The notes beneath the pieces were generated by a model. That model was not told the DNA's origin, did not search any database, and worked only from the letters and a program-made list of their open reading frames with translations. Shown here one piece after another: positions 49,213 through 60,266 of a stretch of DNA of 64,000 bases (within the stretch, counting starts at the first letter, position 1; each line of letters begins with the position of its first letter). The stretch covers positions 15,190,001-15,254,000 of the forward strand of contig NC_079883.1 in the NCBI RefSeq assembly GCF_029227915.1, read 5' to 3'. The position numbers and the translations under genes were made by a program. This DNA is from Hydractinia symbiolongicarpus (lineage: Eukaryota; Cnidaria; Hydrozoa; Anthoathecata; Hydractiniidae).

Positions 49213-52200
49213 ATGCCGTCACTCTCTGATTTAAACAACTTATTCCCAACAAAGTTACATGCTGTTATCTTTGTTGGTTATATGGGTCTATTTATTAATC
49301 AAGGTATATTTATGTTTTTCAGGCATGGATACTATTTTTGATAAAAATAAAATCAATCATATAACTTTCCCATAAGCTTTTCCTAAATAAAATTTCTACA
49401 AAAGATGCTACCAAGAATTAAATTTCCATACACATATATACAGGTTTTATTAAATATATCCAGTTTTGCAGTACTTTACATCAGCGACTTTGCTTTTTCA
49501 CACTTTACAGATGAATGCACAGAAAACGAATTTTTGATTCTTCTATGCAAGGTTAGTGCACTTTAAAAGTTATTGATTGTTTTTATTTTTTCAAAAAATC
49601 CATGACTGGAGTATTATTATATTTTTAGCTATAGCTCTACTGTTATACTTTAGAGTATATAATGTATTCATTCTTGCAACGTATGAATGCTACTATGGCA
49701 CAGGCAGAGAAAAGTAATAGCGAGTCAGCTAACTTACGAATGACAAATTGGATGAAGGATTTGCAAAATACAAAAGTCGAACGAAGTGAGATGAACAAAC
49801 TTGTTATGGATTATTTAATCACAGAAGGATTTAAAGATGCTGCTGAAAAATTTAAAATGGAAGCATGCATTGAACCCAGTCAATCTTTTGACATTCTGGA
49901 TGAACGTATCCGAATTCGTGAAGCTGTACAAAATGGTTGTATAGATGAAGCTGTAGACTTGACAAATTCTTTGAATCCAGATATACTTGATTGTAGCTCT
50001 TACTTATTTTTTCATCTGCAACAACAAAAACTTATTGAGCTAATTCGAGAAAAAAAGGTTGAGGAAGCTATTCAATTTGCTCAAGATGTACTGTCAGAGT
50101 TGGGCAGTGAAAAAACCGAATTGCTTGAAGAACTTGAAAAAAGCATGGCATTACTAGCTTTTGAGGATCCAGAAACATCGCCTTTCGGTGACTTACTCAA
50201 ACTGTCTCAACGGCACAGGGTAGCCAGTGAATTAAATGCTGCTATACTAGAATCACAACACCAAGAAACCTTGCCAAAACTAGCTGGGATAATGAAGCTA
50301 GTTTTATGGTCTCAAAACGAGTTAGATAAAAAACATGTGAGATATCCTAAAATGGTAGACATAGCAACTGGAAAGATTAAAAACTCTTCAGATAATAAAA
50401 TAACTACTATAACAATCACATAACATTTTGTGTTTATATAATTATGTACTGTGCATATATGTGCCTCCTACAAGGAACATAAAAAACATGCAAAATATCC
50501 TAAGATGGTGGACATGGCAACTGAAAAGATTAAGAACTTCTCAGATGATAACATAACTATATATATAACATCACAAAAAATTTTGTGTATATAATTATGT
50601 ACTGTACATATATGTTATTCAACCTCTTCTTTTTATGTGACTGTTATATGACACATAAATAACTGCTGTTGTTTGTATTATTTTTATTGTGAAACACCTT
50701 TTACGATATAACAGTATTTTATCCTTGAACTGTGGCAATGTTATTTGTCTAGAAAATTTTTATAATCATTTAAAACATTTGGTATAAGTAGTTTAGGTGC
50801 TAAAACTCTGCAATTTTTCTTGTCAGAAACCCTGTAGTGATCCATTCAAAACAGGTTTATATATAATTAGTAAAAATGCAACACATGACAGTAGAATCAA
50901 CGAGAAAAAAAACTGTCACCAAATATTTTTAAGTATTTGAAGGGGATTATTTTTTAATGAAAATAAGGTAGTGAAAATATGTTTATTTCCGTTTTCAGGT
51001 ATCTTGGTCACTGCAACTAAAGACAAAGACAACAAGTATTCGTACAATCCAACAATCACAGTGTTGTTATCTGAACTTTTAAAACTCATTGTTGCTTCTA
51101 TATTGTTTGTTAAAGAGTAGGACTAATTTGTTTGTTTGTTTACTTCCACTAAAATTAAAAAAGAATTTGGCATTTTTGTTCATTTATCTATTTATTGGTT
51201 TATCTATTTGCAACTTGTGTAATGTCATTTTTGGTTATTTTTTTTTTGAATTTTTAAAAATCAAGCTAGAAATTTCATTGTGCGAATTACGGAAAGAAAC
51301 TTGAAATTTAAGTATTACTTTTGGCTGAGTGCAGTGAAAGTTATTTTTTCATGTAAAAATTGATTGATAAAACTATTTCCATAACAAGGCGCACATGTTA
51401 CAATCTATGAATGTCATTGTGCTAAACAAGACCAGAAGATGCCTTAGCCAAAAAGCACATTCGCTAATTAAGTGGGTTTTTTCTAGGGCATTGATGACAA
51501 AAGTGTTCTTGGAATATTATGAAAACCTGAGAGCTGTCACAATTCATGGAACTGTTTTGCTTCTAATTCTCCTAGTTTTTCTTTCCTGTTAAAAATTTCT
51601 CATAATTTATGCATTCATCATAAATTATTCATTATTGTTCATTTGGACCTTCTATGTAAAAAATAGAGTATAAAGTATTAAGGGTTTCTTTTCTAAACAC
51701 TCTTTAGATAGTGCATTTAATTATAAGCCAGAGCAATATTTTTATACTTTTTCATATTCTAGGTCAGGTGTGTTTGCTTTGTTTCAAGGCTTTATAAGAT
51801 ATTTCAATGGTATGTTAGTTTATGTATATAGTACTACCTTTTTGTTCTTTTTCTGTTACTATAGTTTTCTTTTGACTCATTCAACGATTATAAAAAACTA
51901 AAAAGGTCTAAATTACCCCAAAAATAAACAGCATTGACATGTGCATATTTTTCTTAATATATATAAAAGTGACAGATTGTGCTTTTAAAATAAAAAACAA
52001 GAATTTACAATTTACAATGCTGGTTGCTTGACAGTTCCTTCTTAGCATGGAATTTAATTGTGACAAAAAACTTGTGTTGTGTTGAAGATATAAACGTCAA
52101 TATTAGATTAAAACCATTCTTGCACAAAATTGTTGAGGCAACGCTTTTTCTATATTACTGAAAGCATCAAGTGGTAAGCGGTAATGTTAATTAGCATGAG

Positions 52201-54382
52201 CAAGGCTTTTATTTGGCTGGGCGCACATCATATGCCTGGATTACAGAATATTCCACATTGTGACTTGTAAAGGTCCAGTAATTAAAAAAAAAATGACAGT
52301 GCTGACATTAAAGGTAGTACTAATTGCTTAAGTGCTTGTGCTTGAATTTACTGATAACTTATTATGGGAATGGACTTCAAAATTTGTCTTGTCTCAATAT
52401 ATTTTGACTATGGTTTTAATCTTAATAAACTTTTAAATTCTTGCTAAAAACAGTTAGTTGAGAAGTTTGTGATACAACTGACCTTCGTCATTATGAAATC
52501 ATTGTGACCTTGGTATAACATAACATCCAGAACATTAAATTTATATTTACTGGACCTTTTATAATTTTCTAAATCTTTCTTCAATTACTGACAAAATTAT
52601 TTTTTTCACAATTAAGTTTCCGTTTAGATATTAAAAAAAAACACATTTTAAACGTTTCATCAGCCCAAATTGTTATTGAAAATTTTAATCTGATTCGTGG
52701 CAAACTTGTAATTAAAAATGAGGCGAAAAATGATCTTAATTGACCGCAGTAGCCTGTTTTAAGAAATCTCGCCTCTGTGGTGAGAATGAAAAATCTTTTT
52801 ATGTATTCGACATAAAATCCAAAGCAGATTTAAATTCAAGGCATAATCTTTAGTAATTAATGAAAATTTTTCTATATGGTCCTTTCTCATGTATTTTTCT
52901 ATTAGTGTTCCTGCTGTATTTGGTTCCATCCTTCTTATATTGTTTATACAACAACTTGGCATTTGCTAACTTAAGCTCGTACGATCCAACCACATACTTT
53001 TTGTTACTACAGTTCAGAGTGGTAGTGACTGGAGTTGTGTTCCAGGTAAGTGGTTCTTGCTCTGTGTAACATGTTTAAAAAAAGCGATCTTGTTCTGGGG
53101 TGGGGGAGCTTCTGATGCGCATGGTTACACTTTCTTATTTTCAATCATTGTCATTTCTGTGTATCTTTTACTAAAAAATTTTACTTAATGTTGAACCTTC
53201 AACTGATTGTAATTCAATGAAACCAGTAGTTACAGTACACGAAGGTTTATCACTACTTTTCGCAAAGGGAAATGTTCGCAGAGAGAAATGTTCGTAGAGA
53301 AAATTGTTTGCGGTGTTTGCGGGGTTCTTACACTAAAGTCGACGAAACCATATCCCTGCGAAAAATATTTTTACCGCCAACTACGAAAGGATAGATACCT
53401 TCTACTTAGTTTTGTTGTGGTGCACTTTTTTATACTATAAACGTTTTAAGTTGAGGCACGAGGGAGAAACCACGAAAATCAGTCCAAAGTAAGAAATTCT
53501 CAAGACTTGATTTGGTATTTTTTCTTACAATTTTAGGGTCACTGTTAAGTCGTTTCCAAATTTTTTGTCAAAAAGGTTATTAGGTACTTTTAAATCAAAC
53601 TGTTTTTGTCTCCACTATGTTAGCTATTTTTATTTATAAGCAGGGCTGTTTCTTTTAAAAATAAGCTTGTTTTATCATTTTTACTGCAGACAATGTTGAG
53701 GGTGGGAATAAGAATTTTTCGGTTTTGTCAGTGCTAACAGTTAGTTATGATCTGTAAATATTTTCTTTTTAAGGTAATTTTCAAAAAACAGCTTAGTCGT
53801 ATGCAATGGTTTTCTTTATTCCTCCTCACGTTCGGTTGCATCGTCAAACAGCTGAACACAACTGCTGCAAATGGCATGCCGAAACTTAGCATAGCTTTCA
53901 ATATGAGTCTGGCTTTAATTTTAGTTCAAATTTTCTGCTCTTGCTTTGCTGGAGTCTATAACGAGTATTTGCTGAAAGGGCAAGGCGAAGATGTGCCGTT
54001 TATGCTACAAAATGCATTTATGTACGTCAATTCTATCATTTGTAATGTGGCTATCCTTGGTTACACTGGTTCTCTGACAGAAGGTATGACAACGAAAAGC
54101 GTGAACTCCATCCTACAGGCAAAAGTTTTAATGATCATTTTCAACAATGCGGCGATAGGTATTGTTACGGCCATGTTTTTGCGCTCGTTAAATTCGATCT
54201 TAAAAACATTTGCAAGTGCCTTAGAGCTGATGTTTACAGCTGTCCTATGCTGGATCATTTTCGGCATTCCTGTTAATATCATGACAGCTGTTGCTATAGG
54301 AATTGTTTCCTACGCTACTCTCTTGTACGCAAAGAATCCGGTGGATAACACACCCAAGAGTAGTGGCGCCACTAAAGTATGA
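49213..54382 (+). CDS. SLC35A-family nucleotide-sugar transporter, senju-like
   Basis: SLC35A proteins exchange nucleotide sugars for nucleoside monophosphates across the Golgi membrane. Exons 49213-49303, 50999-51116, 51763-51809, 52906-53045 and 53774-54382 join in phase and total 1005 nt, 334 residues, a normal family length. Exon 1 encodes a helix reading AVIFVGYMGLFINQG, followed by ILVTATKD and YNPTITVLLSELLKL. Then come the family signature LYCLYNNLAFANL/YDPTTY and several hydrophobic helices, ending near SYATLLYAKNP. Of the SLC35A subtypes it most resembles the insect UDP-galactose transporter senju, from memory; the substrate is inferred. A complete GID8 gene lies in intron 1. Poly-A signal candidates are near 54630 and 54860. 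Confidence 0.85.
49695..50423 (+). CDS. GID8: GID8 (TWA1), CTLH E3 ligase scaffold subunit
   Basis: GID8 is the core scaffold of the CTLH/GID ubiquitin ligase and has LisH, CTLH and CRA motifs. The frame is open without introns: LisH-like MNKLVMDYLITEGFKDAAEKF at the N-terminus, CTLH IRIREAVQNG...HLQQQKLIELI, then CRA SMALLAFEDP...SPFGDLLKLSQR, PKLAGIMKLVLWSQNELD and KYPKM-like YPKMVD. I chose the third ATG (49695, actATGG, strong context, MAQAEK) rather than 49662, giving 242 residues; vertebrate GID8 is similar in length. A splice acceptor (actttag at 49647-49653) precedes it, so a 5' UTR exon is likely. The gene lies inside intron 1 of the SLC35A gene, same strand. Its 3' end is partly duplicated just downstream. 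Confidence 0.93.
   Translation: MAQAEKSNSESANLRMTNWMKDLQNTKVERSEMNKLVMDYLITEGFKDAAEKFKMEACIEPSQSFDILDERIRIREAVQNGCIDEAVDLTNSLNPDILDCSSYLFFHLQQQKLIELIREKKVEEAIQFAQDVLSELGSEKTELLEELEKSMALLAFEDPETSPFGDLLKLSQRHRVASELNAAILESQHQETLPKLAGIMKLVLWSQNELDKKHVRYPKMVDIATGKIKNSSDNKITTITIT
50478..50606 (+). repeat. Duplicate of the GID8 3' end
   Basis: Bases 50478-50606 repeat 50331-50457 (last GID8 codons, stop and 3' UTR start) with about 85% identity: aaaacatgcaaaatatccta against aaaacatgtgagatatccta, and so on to tatataattatgtactgt. In the copy the coding frame is no longer used. Confidence 0.85.
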
Positions 54383-57300
54383 ATTCTGCGGAATCAAGTC
54401 GTCTCAGTGACGTTGTGAGTTTTAGGGACAATATGGTTTTAAAGGAATAAATTTGATGTGAAACATGCACAATGTAAAAGAAAGAGAGCTAACATTTGTC
54501 AAACAATTTCATGTGAATTCTCTTCGTTAGACACGGGTTGTTCATTTGAATACAACCTTCACTTTTTCCTTTTTGATTAAAAAAGATTGGTAAAAAAAGT
54601 TTTTATTTAAAAGTGATTTTTTCTCTGTAAATAAAAAGAAAGATTAAAACGTGCTAAGTTAGACGAGACAAAGTTTACCTCGTCTTTTCAGTCATTGTTA
54701 CTATTAAATAACATTTCTATCTTATTCCATACTGGCTACATCACTTCCCTCTATATATCGTCTTCAAATGCAAGAGTGAAAATACATAGATTTATCCTTT
54801 TATGTTTTTTGTTACGCTTAATGTTTCGTTATGATTGTATATGTTGTCTGTACATCATATAATAAAAATAATATTTATCCAAACAATGCGAAGTTACTTT
54901 TTATATCAATTGGTATGCTCTCCCCATTGCAGAGAGCTGCATGTTCAAGACGTTTTCTTTACGGAAATATTGAAATAATACTGAAATAATATTTTTTTTA
55001 TTCTCTACTTTAACTTTTGGTCCAAATTGTCCCAAAATAAAACAGCTTAAATTTACTTATTTTCAACAATAATATTTAAACTTGATTTCCACAAGACAGA
55101 TTGCAGGGTGATCTAGATACTTGAAATACTTAACTATACTTGACAAAATAACAGTACTTAAGAATATACTTGTATTTGAAATTTTGCAAAAATTTAAATA
55201 TATTTGAATAGTAGGCTCTGTACACTCAAATAAATTTGAATACTAGCCTCTAATACTTAAATATACTTGAATAGTAGCTTCTTAATACTCAAACATACGA
55301 GAATTTGTGTGATAACCAACATTTTTTATCTAATGTCTAGCAATACTTATGGAATCAAACCTGTTGAAGTGTTTGTGTAACGTTCTTGGTTTTTGAAACA
55401 TTATCTCTGTTTTCTTGTTGACCCTAGTTGCACCAATGTTATTATGAATACACAAGTCTGTCATGGAATATTGCAATGTTAGTCTGCTTTTCGTGGTAAG
55501 TGCGTACAGTACTCAAATATAAGTATATGATCTGACTAATTTCTGGATATTATCTGACAAGTCAAGATACAATGTGTATATGTTTGTTATTTACTTGTGA
55601 GACCTTAAATATTTAAAGAAAAGTAATATTACGTTTTTTAGATTTCTTTTGTTTTTTTAAGAGAATTGTCGAGACTAGGTCCATTCCTATACTTAAGTAT
55701 AATTGAACAGTTTGTTAACAATACTTAAAAAATTTTCTTGATTTGGAAAGCCTAAAATACAAACTGCAAAAATATACTTGAAGTCATTGTTGAATATACC
55801 TGAATTGTATTTTCAAAATCTTGTGGTCGCCCATTTGTGAATGACGACTTCGGGAGCAAAGCAACTACGAAATATCTTTTTGATTTCCACGAGAAACAAA
55901 TTTTTTTAGCATAAAATAGCTTGAAAATGCAATTCCAGCACTGTGCTTTAAGCACTTCCAACTTTCCTTTTTCTGTTTATTGTTTTTATAAAAAATTTAA
56001 AGCCATTTGCTATATTCTTTCTACTATAAATATCTAACCTACTTTCATTCTTTTCCTTTAGTTTGCTGTTTTTAACATTTTAGCTAACTAGCTAACTCAA
56101 AAATGCTTGACTCAAACTTACTAAAGCTTCTGTGGTGATATGAAATTAGTTTACGAAATCAGTTACTCCCTGTAAAAGTTCATGAACTGAACACAATATG
56201 AAGAGTTGCGCGATTCGATGAAACGTAAATCCACACAATGAAGGATGATGCACCACGACGACGAAAAACACTAGGACGCAACAAAAGCCACGCTGGAAAG
56301 AATAATACGCCATGATGAAAAGCACAACGATAAAAACTATGCTACGAAGAATAATACAATGCGACGAAGAGCACACACAAATATTGTCCCACAAATAACT
56401 CCATACATTTCCACTGTTATTAAGCGCCGCTTACAATCTCGTTTCCAGGGCCTTTTGTCTTTCACTAATTTGTCACTTAGCGCAACACTGGTGAGAGCCA
56501 AAGCGAGGTTGCGTCGTTGTGTGATTTATAAATTTAATATAACTGGGCGATAAATGAGTGTTTCTCGTTTAGGTGATTTAGAACCGCCTAACTCGTCGCC
56601 ATTTTCAAAAGAATTGGACAAGATAATGTTTAGAACCTCACCCTACATAAACTAAAAAAAGGTTGGACCAAAAAAATTCAGAAATCACTTTTCGAATGTT
56701 ATCTTATTCTTAACGATTTTAACAAATTTTGGACAATTTTTTTATGATTTACCAAAATTAATTTTATGATGGTATTAAAACAAAACACCAATATTTATCA
56801 AGAATCTACCTGTATCATACCTCAAAGTAAAATATCTAATAGAATACAAGATGCTAGTCTAAATCTGAAAATGGATCTTATGTTGTCGGCTTGATCGAAT
56901 CCCTTGATTCTTAGCTGCTGAGAATTTCCCATATTATCATAAAGCCAATTTGAAGCATGAACTGGTTTCATTACAATAAGGTGGGTAACAACATTATTTA
57001 TTAAAAATGAAGACTAAAAACACACCATATGGACACCATGGACATTTAGGGCAAATGAAAAGTTCGGACATTAAAAAAAATCGGACACACAAAAATTCGT
57101 GCAATTAAATTTTAGGACTCACTTTTGTCCCAGAGTAAAAACATTCGAAATTTTTTCTTTTTAGTAAGACAACCTTGAAAGGATGTTGTTCGTTAATATT
57201 GTCGACACAACTATCTTGTTACCATTAGTGCACGAAAATACTTAATTGTTTGATAAAAATCTTTCATTTAGAATATGACAATGTAAGATTTAAAATAATT
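54383..57300. other. Intergenic, repeat-derived
   Basis: 3' UTR of the SLC35A gene, then from about 55100 to 55820 many copies of tacttgaatactt-like words (atacttgaaatacttaac, tatacttgaatag, aatatacttgaag). These look like subterminal repeats of a hAT-type non-autonomous element; cagggtgatctagatactt near 55105 could be its left end. 56200-56390 is an imperfect repeat of cgacgaa/aaacac words. No gene was seen. Confidence 0.4.
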
Positions 57301-57304
57301 AATA

Positions 57305-57433
57305 TTATACAATTAGTGCACCAACTTTCCCTTGAAAAATATCTTCAACGAGGTAGCCAACCTCGTCCCGGGGCTCTTTTAGATCCATAATATGACTAAC
57401 GGGACTGTTTAATACATCCTTCTCGTCAGCCAT
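57305..57433 (-). other. Possible small ORF or first exon, unknown
   Basis: An ATG in open sequence reads MADEKDVLNSPVSH... for 42 codons to a stop at 57305. It is polar and acidic and looks protein-like, and an AG acceptor (tttgcataag) precedes the ATG. No downstream exon could be joined and no family is recognised. Confidence 0.25.
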
Positions 57434-57843
57434 ATTACAGACCTTATGCAAAGAAAACGACAGAGCAAATAGAATAAAGTAGTTTACTTTTACTGCGCAT
57501 GTGCATTGTAGCTCTCGTGCCATCCCCCTTAGTGCCGTTGTCTCAGTTGTTCTCCTGTTTGTGTAATGTTGGTTAGAACCCTCAAAAGGAGGTTTCAGGT
57601 TAGCAGATATATTAAAATACAAAACATTTTTAAGAAAATAAAAATTAAAGTAAAGGCACAAATAAACAAAATCCGTGTCATCATTGTGCTGAGTCATCAT
57701 CAATGGGTTTATCAACTTGTGATGCTGGAATATTTTGCAAAAGGATTGTGATACGCCTTCTAAAAAAGAAATAGAGAGTAATGCGCAACTGATAAGAAAA
57801 GTCAGCTAAAAATATCAACAATAAATTAAGTGCTACATGTTTG

Positions 57844-57955
57844 TTAGATTTGTGTTTCCTTAGATGACAATGTCTGTTGAGAATGAGGTCTGGGTCCAGA
57901 ATTACAAATCACCGTTTCGACTTGCCTCAATTCACCAAGCATGTTCTGATTTAAT
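57844..57955 (-). other. Possible terminal exon, unknown protein
   Basis: Following an AG acceptor (atattttag), this segment reads LNQNMLGELRQVETVICNSG and ends SSKETQI with a stop at 57844-57846. The composition is protein-like. The upstream exon is unknown; a possible partner is the segment at 59792-59857. Not recognised. Confidence 0.25.
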
Positions 57956-58736
57956 CTAAAATATCACACATAAATCCACAACCCTGTGAAATCGACCAAC
58001 AATGCATCAGAATTCCGCCACCGAAAGGACTGAATACCGTGCTAGCCTACTATTAACTTCAACTTGAGGATTGTAACCTAATTTTGTGAAGAAAAAATTT
58101 CAGTTATTACGATAATATTATTTTTTTGTTTTGCAACTCTTCTAACAAAAAAATACACACATTGTTCAACACTTTTTAATTTTTCATTAAACAGAATAAA
58201 AACCCTGGAAGTCCAGTTGTATCTGTTGATTTAAACCACTGTATTGTATCATTCTTCTCTTGGATTCCGTCCAAGGCTAGACATTTTAAACACTATTTTA
58301 GCAAATTTATTTCTGTAGACGAGTACTGAACCATTTGTTCTAAGTTTAATTTTATTTGGTATAAAATGTGCTTTAATATTACTCTCCAATCTTCACAATG
58401 TTTATCTAAATTTGTATATGATATTGTCATAAAATTATATAGTCTTCAAAAATATACTTTAGCTAATGTGTCTGGTCCCTTAAGATGACTAGATAACTAC
58501 AAAACGTCTGCACCGAGATTTAGTTTGTCGTTAGAATCGCCAAACACACTTTTGCATCAAGGAAAAAAAACACCTTTGTCAAACCTTTCACTACACTGCA
58601 AAAACGAGTAACTTCTTTCACCAATAGCTTTTTAAGATGTTAAATATATTTTCGAACACGATTTTGAAATCTTGAAAACGGAAGGTTCGCGGCAGTGCAG
58701 TATTGGCAGAGAGTCGTGGAGAAAGCGATAGCTGCT

Positions 58737-58761
58737 ATGGATAGCAACCTCTGCTATCCAT
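58737..58761. repeat. Perfect 10-bp hairpin
   Basis: atggatagca and its exact complement tgctatccat are separated by five bases (acctc). Confidence 0.8.
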
Positions 58762-58956
58762 TTCGAAATATTTAAATTACCAAAATAGCAACTTGTTAAT
58801 TCCATTTGCGCATGCTCACGTGACTTGTCGGATGGATTTTGGAGATTTCAGGTACTATGAAGATAGTGTATATTTCTTTCTATGGGCTTAGTCTAAAAAT
58901 TGATCATATTGATTAAGTTTAAAACGGTCCATTTAATTTTACTGAAGGTATCGGAC

Positions 58957-59067
58957 TTTTAACTTAACCCCCTATATTAACCACACTCTCAAATTTAATA
59001 ATCGCATTTCCTCTATTATTAACGCTTATTGAATTTAAGGGTGCGGTTATTTTAGGGGTAGTTAAAA
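58957..59067. mobile_element. Foldback/MITE-like palindrome
   Basis: The left arm ttttaacttaaccccctata... (58957-58996) is imperfectly complementary to the right arm ending ...taggggtagttaaaa (59031-59067), about 35-40 bp each with a 35-base centre. Related words (acgcttattt, cgcccttatttt) continue to about 59225, so the element may be longer. Confidence 0.55.
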
Positions 59068-59791
59068 TTATTTGTGATAGGTGTAAAAATCAACTCGTTT
59101 GATACTTTTATGTTGCAACATTTATGGACTACAGTATAATTAAATTCTGTTAACTGCCTGGACGCTTATTTGATACGTGAAAAAAATTCTATTCCAATGA
59201 CGCCCTTATTTTCAATTTAATAACCGCGGAAAACGTAACCTGATTAGCTAGTTTTGAATTGTCAACAGTTTTATAAGTTCGCTATCTGGGAATAAGATTA
59301 AGTTTTCATAAATGATATATCACAGCGGTAAGCTGTTTAATAAATGTACGCTGTTGAAATAGTGAACCGACGCATCAAAGTCATATTTTATCTCCGAAAG
59401 TTTACAGGTTCAGAGAAAACAATAACTTGAGCAGATGCTTTTTTTCCCCTCATTAATGTTGTAGTATAAATTATAAATATTATAAATACGAATAAACAAA
59501 AATGAAAAGCAATGACGTAATATACTTAGGTGCAGAAAAATATATATTACAAATTAACCCACATTTCATTGTAAAAATTCACAGACACATATGTAGGGCA
59601 ACGAGATCATTATTTTTGGCATATTTAGCAACAATAACCTTAAAGAACAGAGATGCAAAGAAATATTGGTTGGAATAAAATTTCGCATTTTTCTTCTCCA
59701 CACATTGATCTGTCTGCTTTGTGAGTTTTTGTGAAATTTTATCAGAAATTAGTTTTGCGGTATAAAATATTTTTGAAAAATCTAATTTTAC

Positions 59792-59857
59792 GTACAACTC
59801 ACGCCATCCATGAAGTACATCACAGTATGTTATTAACACTTTTCTAAACGTTGTTAA
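59792..59857 (-). other. Exon-like segment, unknown protein
   Basis: A 66-nt open segment between an AG acceptor (ctcttttcag) and a GT donor (TAC|gtaaaa) on the minus strand. It reads LTTFRKVLITYCDVLHGWRE and looks like real coding sequence. The open frame also continues, unspliced, to 59579. No family is recognised and no neighbouring exons could be tied in. Confidence 0.3.
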
Positions 59858-60266
59858 CTGAAAAGAGGTGAATTCCACAGCTTGCGAATTGTATATGTTA
59901 GAAATAAAAGTTTAATTTTAAGTTTCACTCTGCATGAGGTAATTAACTTTAAAAACACTTCATTTTAAGAAAAAAACACATAATACAAAATAACATTGTG
60001 TATATATTATTCCTGAAATAAATATTTCAAATGTTTTGATTATAAAACAATTCACAAGAATAAAACAACCAGACTCCCCAGAATTTTTCATTTTAATCCT
60101 AATGCAAGTTGAACGTTATTGCTCTACAATTTAAATAATATCAAAGAAAATTAAAAGATAAGACTATAAAAAACAAGAATAAAAAGTCAATACACCGAGG
60201 GGTAGTATAAAATTGAATAACTACAAATAATAAAAAAAATTAGAAAAAGAAAAAGTCATCTACATT
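59858..60266. other. 3' flank of the ABHD12-like gene
   Basis: AT-rich sequence downstream of the minus-strand gene's stop codon. No further exon with the missing C-terminal part of the hydrolase domain was found. Confidence 0.4.
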
